From the NCBI GenBank assembly GCA_025964775.1, contig JAOPYE010000029.1, positions 62,001-126,000 on the forward strand: a stretch of 64,000 nt of DNA, in the 5' to 3' direction. The notes under the pieces are model-generated. The model had not been told where the DNA came from. It did no database searches and saw only the letters and a program-made list of their open reading frames with translations. The DNA comes from Marmoricola sp. GTDB taxonomy: Bacteria; Actinomycetota; Actinomycetes; Propionibacteriales; Nocardioidaceae. This document shows positions 1 to 9,048 of the stretch, one piece after another. Made by a program: the position numbers and the translations under genes. Within the stretch, counting starts at the first letter, position 1; the number at the start of each line of letters is the position of its first letter.

Positions 1-349
1 TGGCCGACGCCGTGGCGGCGCGCTCCGGGAGTACCTGGTCGGCCCGGCCCCGGTAGAGGAACGTCTCGACGGTCAGGTCCGGAAAGCGCGCCACGACGGC
101 TTCGCGACCTTCGGCGAGAAGCTTCCTGCCACCGAGCTCGAGAGCGTCGGTGATGTCGTCCGGGACCATGTAGGCGCCGGCCATGGCTCCGAACTCGTAC
201 CCGGTCACAGGCTCGAGGGCGTGGACCAGGGTCAAGGTCCGGTTCTCGAGGACAGCCTGCTCGGCTGCCCACTTGACGGCGTGCTCGGCATCCTGCGGGC
301 CCGCATAGCCGACGACGATGGTGCCCGGGGTGATCGTTTCGCTGGTCAT
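1..349 (-). CDS. Universal stress protein (UspA family), partial
   Basis: Translating leftward from the ATG at 349 gives MTSETITPGTIVVGYAGPQD, an N-terminal UspA segment whose first beta strand (TIVVGYAG) precedes the nucleotide-binding loop. It continues with EHAVKWAAEQAVLENRTLTL, the usual first helix and second strand. About 116 residues are present and the gene runs off the left edge, so the ATP-binding G-x2-G-x9-G motif cannot be checked. It lies 73 bp downstream of a second usp gene on the same strand, so the two may be co-transcribed. UspA proteins are cytoplasmic and respond to starvation, hypoxia or redox stress. The family call is firm; the specific role is unknown. Confidence 0.85.
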   Translation of the reverse strand, partial: MTSETITPGTIVVGYAGPQDAEHAVKWAAEQAVLENRTLTLVHALEPVTGYEFGAMAGAYMVPDDITDALELGGRKLLAEGREAVVARFPDLTVETFLYRGRADQVLPERAATASA

Positions 350-422
350 GGTTCCAGCCTCGCCGGTGCAGCCGCTCGACAACATGGGCGAAGGGCCTGA
401 CCTGAAGGGCCGGATGGGCCTC

Positions 423-1268
423 TCAGCGAACGACGACAACCGGGCACTCGGCGCGGTGCAGGACTTCCTGCGCGACGGATCCGAGGAGCATCTCCGTGAA
501 CGCGTGGCGTCCGCGCGAGCCCACGATGACGAGAGAGGCGTCGTCCGACAACCTGGCCAGGACCCGGGCCGGTCGTCCCACCACGGCGGTGCTGCGGAGC
601 GCGACATCGGGGTAGTCGATGCGGACGCCGACGACGAGCTCCGCCGCCAGGCGCTCCGCTGCGTCGACGACGGTCGTGTCGACGTCCTCCGGCAGAACGG
701 CGAGGCCGGGCGAGGAGAAGGCCGGGTACTCGTAGGCGTGGACAGCGACGACCTCCTCGCTGCCGAGGGCGGCGCGGTCACAGGCGAACTCGAGGGCGCG
801 GACCGACGCCGGCGACCCGTCGACTCCCACCAGGATCGTGGTAGCGCGTGGATTGTGGGCGGGCCGGATGACCGCGACCGGGCAGGCCGCGTGGCCGGCG
901 AGGTGCTGGCTGACGGACCCGAGCCAGTGGTTCTCGATGACTCCGTGGCCCCGGCTCCCGCAGACCACCAGGGCGGCGCCCGCGGACTCCTCCAGCAGCA
1001 CCGGCACGGTCAGGCCGCGCCGTACGTCCACGGACCCCGGCACGGTGCTGTGCTTGATGATGTCGCGGGCCAGAGCCGCCGCGCTCGCGGCGAACTCCTC
1101 CTCGTACTGCCGCAGCGGCGCGGCAACAGTCATCGGGTCCATGGCGGCAACAACGGCGCGTAGTTCCCGACGCCCACGTACGGCGGTCTCGACCGCCCAG
1201 TGCAGCGCGAGCGTGGACTCGTCGGATCCGTCGAACGCGACGACGATCGGCAGACTGGTGGGCTTCAT
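423..1268 (-). CDS. Tandem-domain universal stress protein
   Basis: The 281-residue product holds two consecutive UspA domains. The first starts at LPIVVAFDGSDES near residue 6 and ends around ACPVAVIRP. The second starts at TTILVGVDGSPAS and ends with ECPVVVVR at the C-terminus. Each carries the G-S-R-G-x(n)-G-S-V ATP-binding signature (CGSRGHGV and VGSRGRHAF). Two fused domains are common in Actinobacteria. I chose the ATG at 1268 because upstream in-frame residues are low-complexity and not UspA-like. A second usp gene follows at 349. Likely a cytoplasmic ATP-binding stress protein; its inducing condition is not visible. Confidence 0.9.
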   Translation of the reverse strand: MKPTSLPIVVAFDGSDESTLALHWAVETAVRGRRELRAVVAAMDPMTVAAPLRQYEEEFAASAAALARDIIKHSTVPGSVDVRRGLTVPVLLEESAGAALVVCGSRGHGVIENHWLGSVSQHLAGHAACPVAVIRPAHNPRATTILVGVDGSPASVRALEFACDRAALGSEEVVAVHAYEYPAFSSPGLAVLPEDVDTTVVDAAERLAAELVVGVRIDYPDVALRSTAVVGRPARVLARLSDDASLVIVGSRGRHAFTEMLLGSVAQEVLHRAECPVVVVR

Positions 1269-1314
1269 GTCCCCAGACTGGTCGTCGCGACCCCTCGGGG
1301 CGCAGAGCCGAACG

Positions 1315-1330
1315 GGCACCGAAAGGTGCC
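1315..1330 (-). terminator. Short hairpin downstream of the ABC-2 operon
   Basis: GGCACC-GAAA-GGTGCC is a perfect 6-bp stem capped by a GNRA-type tetraloop. It lies just past the permease stop codon (1345, minus strand) and before the usp start at 1268. No U-tract follows, so terminator function is plausible but unproven; it could also be a leader element of the usp gene. Confidence 0.35.
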
Positions 1331-1344
1331 GGTCGGGCCGGTCG

Positions 1345-2091
1345 TCAGGCTGTCCTGCGTCGAAGGGTGAGCGCGCCGAGCACCAGCGCTGCAACCGTGA
1401 AGCCCGCCACCACCGCCAGGTCGCCGCCAACGCCAGGATTCGTCCTTGTGCTCACAGCCGTCATGGCGTCCACCGCATAGGACAGCGGGAGGCAGTTCGA
1501 GATCGCGTGCAGGAAGCCGGGAAGCTGGTCGCGATGGATGAACAGCCCGCACAGCAGCATCTGCGGGATCACGAGCGCCGGCATGAACTGGACGGCCTGG
1601 AACTCGGTTCTCGCGAAGGCGGACACCAGCAGCCCCAGGGCGGTGCCGAGGACGGCATCGAGTACCGCGACGACCAGCAGCAGCCAGGTCGGGCCGGCGA
1701 CGTGGAGCCCGAGCCACCAGATCGAGACACCGACGGCCAGGGCTGACTGGACGGCTGCGACGGCACCGAAGGCGAGCGCGTAGCCGAACAGGAAGTCGGC
1801 CTTGCCCAGGGGCATCGCGAGGAGTCGCTCCAGGGTCCCCGAGGTGCGCTCGCGAAGTGTGGTGACCGAGGTGACCAGGAACATCACCACGAACGGGATC
1901 AGGGCGAGGAGCGCCGGGGCCAGGCCCTGGAAGCCGCTTCCGGTCTGGGCCGAGAACATCCAGCGGAGCAGCGCGATGATCGCGCACGGCAGGACCAGCA
2001 ACATGGCGAGCGTCCGGCGGTCCCTGCGGAGCTGGAGGAGGACCCGGCGCGCGACGGCGAGGGTGACCCGGGCCGAGACCTCGGTGGTCAC
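1345..2091 (-). CDS. ABC-2 type exporter permease
   Basis: The 248-residue membrane protein has about six hydrophobic segments and the ABC2_membrane pattern TSVTTLRERTSGTLERLLAM, the conserved cytoplasmic loop of this family. The start is a GTG at 2091 overlapping the TGA of the ATPase gene by 4 bp (GTGA), so translation is probably coupled. With the upstream ATPase it should form a heterodimeric or homodimeric drug/lipid-type exporter in the cytoplasmic membrane. The transported substrate cannot be inferred. Length is normal for a DrrB/NodJ-like permease. Confidence 0.88.
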   Translation of the reverse strand: MTTEVSARVTLAVARRVLLQLRRDRRTLAMLLVLPCAIIALLRWMFSAQTGSGFQGLAPALLALIPFVVMFLVTSVTTLRERTSGTLERLLAMPLGKADFLFGYALAFGAVAAVQSALAVGVSIWWLGLHVAGPTWLLLVVAVLDAVLGTALGLLVSAFARTEFQAVQFMPALVIPQMLLCGLFIHRDQLPGFLHAISNCLPLSYAVDAMTAVSTRTNPGVGGDLAVVAGFTVAALVLGALTLRRRTA

Positions 2092-2801
2092 GAGGCGGCC
2101 TCGACGATCGCGAGGAACGCAGCTTCGACGTCGTGAGCCCCGGTGCTCTCGAGCAGGGCGGACGGAGTCTGGTCGACGAGCAGTCTCCCGTCGCGCAGCA
2201 CGAGCAACCGGTCGCACCGGGTGGCTTCGTCCATCACGTGGCTCGAGACCAGGACCGTGGCGCCCGCATCCGCGAGTCGGTGGAAGGTCGCCCACAGATC
2301 CCGGCGGAGCACCGGGTCCAGGCCCACCGTCGGCTCGTCGAGCACGAGCACCGTCGGGTCGCCCAGGAGGGCTACGGCGAGGGACACCCGCGAACGCTGC
2401 CCTCCGGAGAGCCGGCCCACCAGCTGGTTGCGCTGCCGGGCCAGGTCGACGAGTACGACGCACTCCTCGACGCGCTGGGCGGAGACACCGAGGACGGCGG
2501 CGAAGAAGCGCAGGTTCTCGGCGACCGTCAGGTCCTCGTACACGCTGGCGGCCTGGGTGACGTAGCCGATCCGTGAGCGCAGCGAAGCCGAGCCCGCGGG
2601 TTCACCGAGGACCGAGACGCTGCCGCTGGTGATCTTCTGAACTCCCACGATCGATCGCATCAGGGTCGACTTGCCGCACCCGGACGGCCCGAGAAGGCCG
2701 ACGACCTGGCCCGCCGGAACCTCGAAGGACACGTCGTCGAGGGCGGTGACCCTCCCCCGGACGACACCGAGACCGGCTACTGCGATCGGGGACGTGGTCA
2801 T
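2088..2801 (-). CDS. ABC exporter ATPase subunit
   Basis: The 237-residue nucleotide-binding domain has Walker A GLLGPSGCGKST (about residues 34-45), Q-loop YVTQAASVYEDLT, signature LSGGQRSRVSLA, Walker B VLVLDEPTVGLDP and H-loop SSHVMDEA. The CcmA/DrrA-like layout, including the short C-terminal tail, fits an exporter. It is the first gene of a two-gene operon with the ABC-2 permease that begins inside its stop codon. A strong palindrome at 2824-2859 separates it from the upstream membrane-protein gene, so it probably has its own promoter there. Confidence 0.93.
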   Translation of the reverse strand: MTTSPIAVAGLGVVRGRVTALDDVSFEVPAGQVVGLLGPSGCGKSTLMRSIVGVQKITSGSVSVLGEPAGSASLRSRIGYVTQAASVYEDLTVAENLRFFAAVLGVSAQRVEECVVLVDLARQRNQLVGRLSGGQRSRVSLAVALLGDPTVLVLDEPTVGLDPVLRRDLWATFHRLADAGATVLVSSHVMDEATRCDRLLVLRDGRLLVDQTPSALLESTGAHDVEAAFLAIVEAAS

Positions 2802-2823
2802 GCGAGGACTGTAAGCACCACAA

Positions 2824-2859
2824 CGACCTCCCGGCAGCCTTGAGGCTTCCGGGAGGTCG
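2824..2859. terminator. Strong bidirectional-type hairpin
   Basis: An 11-bp perfect stem (CGACCTCCCGG with CCGGGAGGTCG) encloses a second smaller stem (AGCCT/AGGCT), so nearly the entire 36 bp can fold. It lies 14 bp beyond the stop codon of the 2873-3469 gene and before the ATPase start at 2801. This is where a terminator for the membrane-protein gene is expected. There is no obvious U-run. Confidence 0.6.
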
Positions 2860-2872
2860 CTGCCGTGGGGTA

Positions 2873-3469
2873 TCAGGCCGGCTGCGCGACCCGCGCGCCG
2901 ACAATCGACTCGACCGTGAGCTCGACCCGGCGCGAGTGCCAGAACCCGAGCAGCACCAGCCCGAGCAGCGCGATGGCCGCTGCGAACGACACGTACGCGG
3001 CGATCCCGGCGATGGTGCCGATCGTGGCGAACGCGTAGCCGTACAGGAGGAGACCCCGCAGGGTGTCACCCATGAACAGGTTCTGGCGCAAGGCGGCCAG
3101 CTTCTGGCCGGCCGGGCTCGCCTTCTGGGCGTCGGACATGGTGACGAACTGCCCGCTGACCTGCGAGTACGTCTGACCGTTCGCCATCTCGTTGAGGTGC
3201 ACGAGGATGTAGTGGTTGGCGTACGCGTTCGCCTCGGGGCCGGTGTCCAGGGGGCTGCCGGCGTACGGCCGCAGCGCGTTGGCGTCGGCCTTCGGCAGGG
3301 CGGCGAGGCCGGCAGCCGTCGGCATCGTGATGTTCTGCATGGTGAGCTGGTCATGAACCTGGTTGCCGATGAAGACATGTGCCCAGGTGAGCAGCCCTCC
3401 GGCCGCCAACAGGGCGACAGCCAGTGCAAGCCCTGCTCCAGAGATGAGCTTGTCGAATGCTGATCGCAT
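2873..3469 (-). CDS. Membrane protein of unknown function, one N-terminal and two C-terminal TM helices
   Basis: The 198-residue product begins with a short cytoplasmic stretch and a TM helix (LALAVALLAAGGLLTWAHVF, about residues 14-33). An extracytoplasmic loop of roughly 100 residues follows, with the repeated small-residue/Gln-rich text ANGQTYSQVSGQF. Two TM helices near the C-terminus end in a short basic tail. I do not recognise a named family, although the topology resembles secreted-loop proteins common in Nocardioides and Mycobacterium. It is divergent from the GAF regulator gene and followed by a strong hairpin, so it is probably monocistronic. Confidence 0.75.
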   Translation of the reverse strand: MRSAFDKLISGAGLALAVALLAAGGLLTWAHVFIGNQVHDQLTMQNITMPTAAGLAALPKADANALRPYAGSPLDTGPEANAYANHYILVHLNEMANGQTYSQVSGQFVTMSDAQKASPAGQKLAALRQNLFMGDTLRGLLLYGYAFATIGTIAGIAAYVSFAAAIALLGLVLLGFWHSRRVELTVESIVGARVAQPA

Positions 3470-3492
3470 GATGGTCCATTCCTTCCGTGTGG

Positions 3493-3510
3493 CGGAGAAT
3501 GCTTTCTCCG
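3493..3510. promoter_or_regulatory. Inverted repeat in a divergent promoter region
   Basis: CGGAGAA-TGCT-TTCTCCG is a perfect 7-bp dyad with a 4-nt spacer. It lies 24 bp upstream of the membrane-protein start (3469, minus) and about 50 bp upstream of the GTG at 3557 (plus). Position between divergent genes makes it a candidate operator for the adjacent GAF regulator or another factor. No direct binding evidence. Confidence 0.4.
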
Positions 3511-3556
3511 GACACCCCTCACGCTAGGCAGGACACAGTGCTGCGAGCAGGGCCAC

Positions 3557-4843
3557 GTGGGCTCCGCGAACCGGCAAAGGTCCCCACTCCTACGGGACCC
3601 CTCGACTCTGGTCCGGCTTGCCACCTCGGTGTCTACTGGACGCATGAGCACCGGTGCCATGCGCGCAGAGGTCGTGGACTCCTGGCACCTCTCTGCAGCA
3701 GCCGGGGTCTCGGCCGACAAGGTCGAGGCCCCGATCACCCTCGACGAATCCGAGTTGCGCGACCATCGCGCCGCTCATCCGCTCGCTCGGGTGTTCCCGC
3801 TGCTCGATGACGTGCTCGGGCAGGCAGCTCGTGACTGCGACGCGATCATGGCCGTCTCCGACGCCGAGGGCCAGTTGCTGTGGGTCTGCGGCACGCCCAG
3901 CTCGCTGCGCCGTGCCGAGGCGATCGGCTTCGTGGAGGGTAGCAATTGGGACGAACGGCTGGCCGGCACGAATGCACCCGGGTTGGCCCTGCGGCTCGAC
4001 CGGCCGGCCCAGGTCAGACGCGCTGAGCACTTCCGGCACTCGGTCCAGCAGTGGAGCTGCGCCGCCTCGCCGATCCACGACCCGAGCTCGAGCAACCTGC
4101 TCGGCGTCCTGGACATCACCGGGAACGACGACGTAGCCGTACCGCAGACGATGGCGATGGTGCGCGCGGTCGCCCGGATGGCCGAGGCGGAGCTGGCCCG
4201 GGAGAAGCTCTCGCGGGTCGACCGCGCCGAGTCGATGCCGGGCGCGATGCACCTGGTCATCGAATCGCTGGGTCGCAACGAATCGCTGCTCACCCTCGAC
4301 GACGGCCGCGGACACCGCCACGAACTCCGGCTCTCGCCCCGCCACAGCGAGATCCTGCTGCTCCTGGCGTCGGCTCCGCGCGGCCTCTCGGGCGACGAGC
4401 TGGCGGTGCTGGTCTACGAGGACGACGGAGCCTCCTCGACCCTGCGCGCCGAGCTCAACCGGCTTCGCCACCTGCTCGGCGACGACGTCCTGGCCTCGCG
4501 CCCATACCGGCTCGCCGGCTCGGTGAACGCGGACTGGCTGGCGCTGGAGGCACAGCTGGCGGCCGGCGACATCCGCTCGGCGATGCGCGCCTACCGCGGG
4601 CCGATCCTGCCCCGCTCCACGGCGCCCGGAGTGGTCAGGCTGCGCGAGACACTGCACATGGGCCTGCGCGAGGCGGTGCGCACCAGCAGGCAGCCCGACC
4701 TGATGTCGACCTGGACACGCTCGAGCTGGGGCAGTGAGGACTACGAGATCTGGCTGGCGCAGCGCGCCGCGGTCGGCTCGGGATCACCGATGCTGGCGCT
4801 GATCGACGGGCAGCTCGCCCGGCTCGACAGCGACCTCGCCTGA
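3557..4843 (+). CDS. GAF-domain transcriptional regulator with C-terminal winged helix
   Basis: The N-terminal region (RAEVVDSWHLSAAAGVSADK) matches the start of AcoR/DhaR-like GAF regulators ('SW..S...GV'). A GAF domain follows (about residues 75-210) with the typical WVCGTPSSLRRA and SNWDERLAGTNAPGLAL segments. No sigma-54 AAA+ domain is present. Instead the C-terminus (LRLSPRHSEILLLLASAP, then an ELNRLRHLLGDD segment) looks like an OmpR/SARP-like winged helix. The gene ends 74 bp before an aldehyde dehydrogenase gene, and such regulators commonly control exactly that gene. The GTG at 3557 keeps family-like N-terminal residues; an ATG at 3644 is the alternative start. Confidence 0.8.
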   Translation: MGSANRQRSPLLRDPSTLVRLATSVSTGRMSTGAMRAEVVDSWHLSAAAGVSADKVEAPITLDESELRDHRAAHPLARVFPLLDDVLGQAARDCDAIMAVSDAEGQLLWVCGTPSSLRRAEAIGFVEGSNWDERLAGTNAPGLALRLDRPAQVRRAEHFRHSVQQWSCAASPIHDPSSSNLLGVLDITGNDDVAVPQTMAMVRAVARMAEAELAREKLSRVDRAESMPGAMHLVIESLGRNESLLTLDDGRGHRHELRLSPRHSEILLLLASAPRGLSGDELAVLVYEDDGASSTLRAELNRLRHLLGDDVLASRPYRLAGSVNADWLALEAQLAAGDIRSAMRAYRGPILPRSTAPGVVRLRETLHMGLREAVRTSRQPDLMSTWTRSSWGSEDYEIWLAQRAAVGSGSPMLALIDGQLARLDSDLA

Positions 4844-4845
4844 AC

Positions 4846-4865
4846 GCAACGTCGCTGCAACGTCG
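4846..4865 (+). promoter_or_regulatory. Tandem 9-bp direct repeat upstream of aldehyde dehydrogenase
   Basis: GCAACGTCG occurs at 4846-4854 and again at 4857-4865, an 11-bp period close to one helical turn. It sits between the GAF regulator stop and the aldehyde dehydrogenase start (4918). This suggests a direct-repeat activator site, perhaps for the upstream regulator. Inference from position and repeat spacing only. Confidence 0.4.
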
Positions 4866-4917
4866 TACTTCCTAACGTGTGAGGACCATCACCACCTCAC
4901 CTGTCTGGGAGCCCACG

Positions 4918-6441
<1,524 letters not shown>

Positions 6442-6457
6442 TCGGAAAGGTCCAGCG

Positions 6458-6850
6458 ATGAGCGTCGACACCCGGCGGGTCGACGTGACCGGTGCGGCGG
6501 CGGAGTTACTCCGTCGCCTCACCGGTCAGTACGGCCCGCTGATGTTCCACCAGTCCGGCGGCTGTTGTGACGGCAGCTCTCCGATGTGCTTCCCCGCGGG
6601 CGAGTTCACGACCGGCGACGCCGACGTGCTGCTTGCCTCGCTCGACATCAGCCTGGATCAGCCCGTTCCGTTCTGGATGTCGAGGTCGCAGTTCGCCTAC
6701 TGGTCGCACACCCGTCTCACCGTCGACGTCGTACCGGGGCGAGGCTCGGGGTTCTCGGTGGAGGCGCCCGAGGGCGTTCGTTTCCTGATCCGGTCGCGGT
6801 TGTTCACCGACGAGGAGACCGAACACCTCGTCGCGCTCCCGTTAGCCTGA
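6458..6850 (+). CDS. DUF779 family protein
   Basis: The 130-residue protein has the diagnostic DUF779 motif HQSGGCCDGSSPMC near residues 31-44 and the AYWSHTRLTVDVVPGRGSGF block. DUF779 genes are regularly found immediately downstream of AldB-type aldehyde dehydrogenases, as here. The clustered cysteines suggest metal or redox chemistry, but the biochemical role is not established. A purine-rich ribosome site precedes the ATG. Confidence 0.93.
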   Translation: MSVDTRRVDVTGAAAELLRRLTGQYGPLMFHQSGGCCDGSSPMCFPAGEFTTGDADVLLASLDISLDQPVPFWMSRSQFAYWSHTRLTVDVVPGRGSGFSVEAPEGVRFLIRSRLFTDEETEHLVALPLA

Positions 6851-6888
6851 GAGGCCAGCCCAGGACCGACACCTCGAAGGAACCGTCC

Positions 6889-7305
6889 ATGCCACGCCTC
6901 ACCCGGCCCGCCACTGCGCTCGTGTGCGCGGCGGCCGTCGCTATCCTCCTCAGCGGGTGCTCGTCCGGCGCGCCGACCAGCCGGACGGTCGGTGTCTCGA
7001 GCAACGGGACGACGGTGTCGCTGGAACGGGGTCAGCGCCTGAGGGTGACCCTGTCGAGTACGTACTGGCAATTCGGTGCGATCGCCGGCGGTGTCCTGGC
7101 TGCGTCGGGCCAGCGGACAACCCCGTCCACGACGCAGTCGGGATCCACCTGCGTGCCCGGACAGGGATGCGGGACCGCGACCGAGACCTTCACCGCCATC
7201 AGGTCCGGGCGTGCGCGGATCACCGCATCGCGCACGAGCTGCGGCGAAGCCATGGCCTGCGTCGGCTCGGCCGGCTCCTACGAACTCATCGTGGTCGTGC
7301 ACTGA
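6889..7305 (+). CDS. Small secreted lipoprotein
   Basis: The 138-residue product starts MPRLTRPATALVCAAAVAIL and has a lipobox LLSGC, so the mature protein should begin at a lipidated Cys and be anchored outside the membrane. The mature part (VSLERGQRLRVTLSSTYWQF, then ETFTAIRSGRARITASRTSC) has a beta-rich pattern faintly like chagasin/I42 protease inhibitors or other small beta-sandwich lipoproteins. I would not assign that function. Four cysteines in the C-terminal half may form disulfides. It follows the DUF779 gene by 38 bp. Confidence 0.75.
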   Translation: MPRLTRPATALVCAAAVAILLSGCSSGAPTSRTVGVSSNGTTVSLERGQRLRVTLSSTYWQFGAIAGGVLAASGQRTTPSTTQSGSTCVPGQGCGTATETFTAIRSGRARITASRTSCGEAMACVGSAGSYELIVVVH

Positions 7306-7387
7306 GGCGCGTCCCACCAGTCACACTGGTCTAGTCCATTCGAGCTGCCGAGGCCCTTTCCGGCCCGTAGCAAGGCGCGCCCGAAGC

Positions 7388-7405
7388 GCTCACCTCCGGG
7401 TGAGC
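7388..7405 (+). terminator. Hairpin between lipoprotein and peptide genes
   Basis: GCTCACC-tccg-GGTGAGC forms a perfect 7-bp stem. It lies 83 bp beyond the lipoprotein stop and upstream of the predicted promoter of the peptide gene. It may isolate the two transcripts; there is no clear U-tract. Confidence 0.35.
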
Positions 7406-7432
7406 CGGTCTGCGAATTCGCGAGACAAGATC

Positions 7433-7480
7433 GATTTGCCTGAGTTTACCTCTGTATGTCAAATCTGTCCCGTTCGGGAC
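7433..7480 (+). promoter_or_regulatory. Predicted promoter and operators of the peptide gene
   Basis: A -35-like TTGCCT (7436-7441) is separated by 17 bp from a -10-like TCAAAT (7459-7464), placing the transcription start near 7471. Two dyads overlap it: GATTTG (7433-7438) mirrored by CAAATC (7460-7465), one half-site on each promoter box, and the perfect dyad GTCCCG-TT-CGGGAC (7467-7480) over the start point. This geometry is typical of a repressed promoter. The receptor operon at 10005 has nearly the same boxes (TTGCCA, 17 bp, TCAAAC). Confidence 0.5.
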
Positions 7481-7509
7481 CGATGCCAACAGACACGAGG
7501 GAGACGACC

Positions 7510-7635
7510 ATGAAGAAGATCCTGGTACGGATGGGTCTGGTCCTGGCGATCACGGCCGGAGCAAGCGGAATGGCCAGCGCCGCGAACGGTGCGCACGACG
7601 TCCTGCAACCAGACACGAAGCAGTACTGCTGCTGA
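7510..7635 (+). CDS. Small secreted peptide ending in Cys-Cys (candidate signal peptide pheromone precursor)
   Basis: The gene encodes 41 residues: a basic start (MKKILVRMG), a hydrophobic core (LVLAITAGAS), a predicted signal peptidase site after GMASA, and a short mature tail ANGAHDVLQPDTKQYCC. A GAGGGAG ribosome site sits 6 bases before the ATG, and a promoter-like region with two dyads lies upstream. The stop codon is 17 bp from the stop codon of the convergent XRE-TPR regulator. Size, export signal and location match the propeptides of RRNPP quorum-sensing systems, but no homologue is known to me. Vicinal C-terminal cysteines could form a strained disulfide or bind metal. Alternative: an unrelated tiny secreted protein. 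Confidence 0.65.
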   Translation: MKKILVRMGLVLAITAGASGMASAANGAHDVLQPDTKQYCC

Positions 7636-7652
7636 ACAATGCGGGCGTGATG

Positions 7653-9032
7653 TCAGTCGGCCCGTGACCCGACGACGGGCCGTGAGACCGCGAGACCCGT
7701 CGAGGCTGCCGCGCTCCGGAAAGCGGTCAGCGCTGCTTCGGCTTCACCGAGTCCGTCCAGGAGCGTGCCGAGGTCGACCCACATCTGCGCAGCTGCGCGG
7801 TCCGCGCCCACGCTGGAGAGGATCCGGACAGCCTCGAGATACGCCTCACGCGCGCGGTCGCTGTCGCCGCGAACGCCGCTGATCTGGCCCCGCAGGAGCG
7901 CACACTCGGCCAGCAGCAGAGGCGCTGAATCGACCGAGGACACGATGTCCTCGACCAGACGCTCCGCATCGTCGCTCTCTCCGAGCATCACCAGGGAGCG
8001 CGCCAGGGCAACGCTGTTGTAGCCGCGTTCGATGACCGATGACGACGACCACTCGAGCTGGGTCGCCGCCCGCTCCAGACTCTGCTTCGCAGCAGCTGGA
8101 TCCGGCGAGTCGCCGGCGAGGAGGAACATGCCGAGCTGGGAGTGCAACCGGGCCAGGTTGCGGTTGTCGTCGTCGCTCTCGAGGAGTGCGAGGGCATGCT
8201 TCGCGAGCGGGATGGCAGCAGCGACCCGACCTTGCTCGGACTCCATGATCGAAGCGTTCCAGTACGCCGCCGCCTTGGCCTTCGGCGAGTCCAGTTCCTC
8301 GGCCTTGTCGGCTGCGACGCGACACAACCGGATGGCGTGTCGTGCGTCGCCGCGCTCGTTGTAGACCGATGCGAGCGTCACGGTCAGCTGGATGCCTTCG
8401 TCCGAGGCGTCCAGCGACACCTCGCGGAGGCGAGCCAGTGCCTGCTCGCCGCAATCAGTGGCTCGTACGAGGTCACCCGACTCCCGGTAGCAGCGGGTGA
8501 GCGCGATCGCGGCGCGGACCCACTGCGCCGAGGTCTCGTCGCGCGCGACGAGCTTCTCGAACTCGATGATGGCGTCGTCGAGGTGCCCGAGCGCTTCGAG
8601 TGCCCGGGCCTTGACCATGGCCGACTCCCGGATCAGGTCGTCGTCAGAAGTGCCGGAGGCCGCCTCGACCACGTCGGCCGACCTGGCCAGGGCGTCGCCG
8701 GCGTTGCCTGAGGCCAGCGACAGCTCGGCGTAGTCGAGCGACAAGCGAAGCTCGGCCATCCGGTCGCGGCTGACTCCCAGGAGGAGTTCCTCGAGGGAGG
8801 TGTCGAGCCTCGCGGCCAACGTGCCCAGCAGCGCCAGCTCGGGACGACGCTTCCCGGCCTCGATGCGCGAGACGTAGGCGATCGAGGCTTCCGATCCGGC
8901 GAGATCACCCTGGGTCATCCCGGCCGCGATCCGGATGTTCCGGATCCGCTGCCCGAGAAGAGCAGGATCGATCGAGCGGCTTGCCGCTGCCAGGTTCGCA
9001 TCCACTGCGTTCGGTCCTTCCTGTTCCTTCAT
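7653..9032 (-). CDS. XRE-family HTH regulator with TPR array (RRNPP-like architecture)
   Basis: The 459-residue protein has an N-terminal XRE helix-turn-helix (LGQRIRNIRIAAGMTQGDLA, then ASIAYVSRIEAGKRRPEL, residues about 22-62). About 380 residues of degenerate tetratricopeptide repeats follow, with paired helices such as KARALEALGHLDDAIIEFEK and AAAYWNASIMESEQGRVAAA. This HTH+TPR layout is that of PlcR/NprR/Rgg-type receptors, which bind short exported and re-imported peptides. The ATG at 9032 is preceded by GGAGG. It is the second gene of a two-gene operon (16-bp gap) and is convergent with the secreted-peptide gene at 7510. Confidence 0.82.
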   Translation of the reverse strand: MKEQEGPNAVDANLAAASRSIDPALLGQRIRNIRIAAGMTQGDLAGSEASIAYVSRIEAGKRRPELALLGTLAARLDTSLEELLLGVSRDRMAELRLSLDYAELSLASGNAGDALARSADVVEAASGTSDDDLIRESAMVKARALEALGHLDDAIIEFEKLVARDETSAQWVRAAIALTRCYRESGDLVRATDCGEQALARLREVSLDASDEGIQLTVTLASVYNERGDARHAIRLCRVAADKAEELDSPKAKAAAYWNASIMESEQGRVAAAIPLAKHALALLESDDDNRNLARLHSQLGMFLLAGDSPDPAAAKQSLERAATQLEWSSSSVIERGYNSVALARSLVMLGESDDAERLVEDIVSSVDSAPLLLAECALLRGQISGVRGDSDRAREAYLEAVRILSSVGADRAAAQMWVDLGTLLDGLGEAEAALTAFRSAAASTGLAVSRPVVGSRAD

Positions 9033-9048
9033 CTGCGGGCCGCCTCCA

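Noticed and set aside
318..1746. Long plus-strand frames overlapping the stress-protein and ABC genes
   Set aside because: They are antisense shadows of well-supported minus-strand genes, rich in Arg/Gly/Pro with no domains, as expected in high-GC DNA.
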